From Robiginitomaculum sp. (GTDB lineage: Bacteria > Pseudomonadota > Alphaproteobacteria > Caulobacterales > Maricaulaceae), in contig NVWT02000012.1 of the NCBI GenBank assembly GCA_002733735.2, forward strand, positions 19,499-25,198: 5,700 nucleotides of DNA, in the 5' to 3' direction. The notes beneath the pieces are model-generated. The model saw only the letters and a list, made by a program, of their open reading frames with translations, was not told the origin of the DNA and searched no databases. This document shows, one piece after another, positions 5,693 to 5,700 of this stretch (within the stretch, counting starts at the first letter, position 1; each line of letters begins with the position of its first letter). Both the position numbers and the translations under genes were made by a program.

Positions 5693-5700
5693 AATGTAAC

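Overview
The window looks like a piece of a flagellated Gram-negative chromosome, most likely an alphaproteobacterium with a fairly low GC content (roughly 40-45% by eye). The reasons are FlgA and FlgH for an outer-membrane-spanning flagellar basal body, a Tat-exported MsrP with its MsrQ partner, direct flgA-flgH adjacency without flgI between them (a layout I recall from Caulobacter and Rhodobacter relatives), and an intergenic palindrome with a GTGGGTACCGG-type core resembling dispersed repeats of that class. The lineage is an inference and I cannot name a genus.

Layout. Bases 1-1175 (+ strand) hold the 3' end of flgA and the complete flgH, two bases apart, the tail of a flagellar rod/ring operon. 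Bases 1176-1365 are a non-coding gap between convergent genes. It contains two structured elements: a REP-like palindrome that can also fold as two hairpins with complementary loops, and a second nested stem-loop. Bases 1366-2963 (- strand) hold msrP and msrQ, overlapping by one base (TGATG); together they form the periplasmic methionine sulfoxide reductase system. Bases 2964-3079 hold two adjacent stem-loops plus the msrP ribosome binding site. Bases 3080-4759 (- strand) hold a full-length formate-tetrahydrofolate ligase (fhs). Bases 4760-4914 contain a strong intrinsic terminator whose G-U pairs fit only the minus-strand RNA, and an AT-rich dyad just ahead of fhs. Bases 4915-5595 (- strand) hold a secreted EF-hand protein. 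Upstream of it, at 5662-5692, lies an exact 10-bp direct repeat spaced by 21 bp, which looks like a regulator site.

How the genes relate. MsrQ, a haem membrane protein, passes electrons to the molybdenum enzyme MsrP, which repairs oxidised methionines in periplasmic proteins. Fhs makes 10-formyl-tetrahydrofolate in the cytoplasm. The EF-hand protein is a predicted periplasmic or secreted calcium-binding protein of unknown role. Apart from the flgA-flgH and msrP-msrQ pairs, I see no functional link between neighbours. The coding content is ordinary. I found no CRISPR, transposase, tRNA or rRNA, and nothing that amounts to a new multi-gene system; the items worth a second look are all in the non-coding gaps and in the EF-hand protein.
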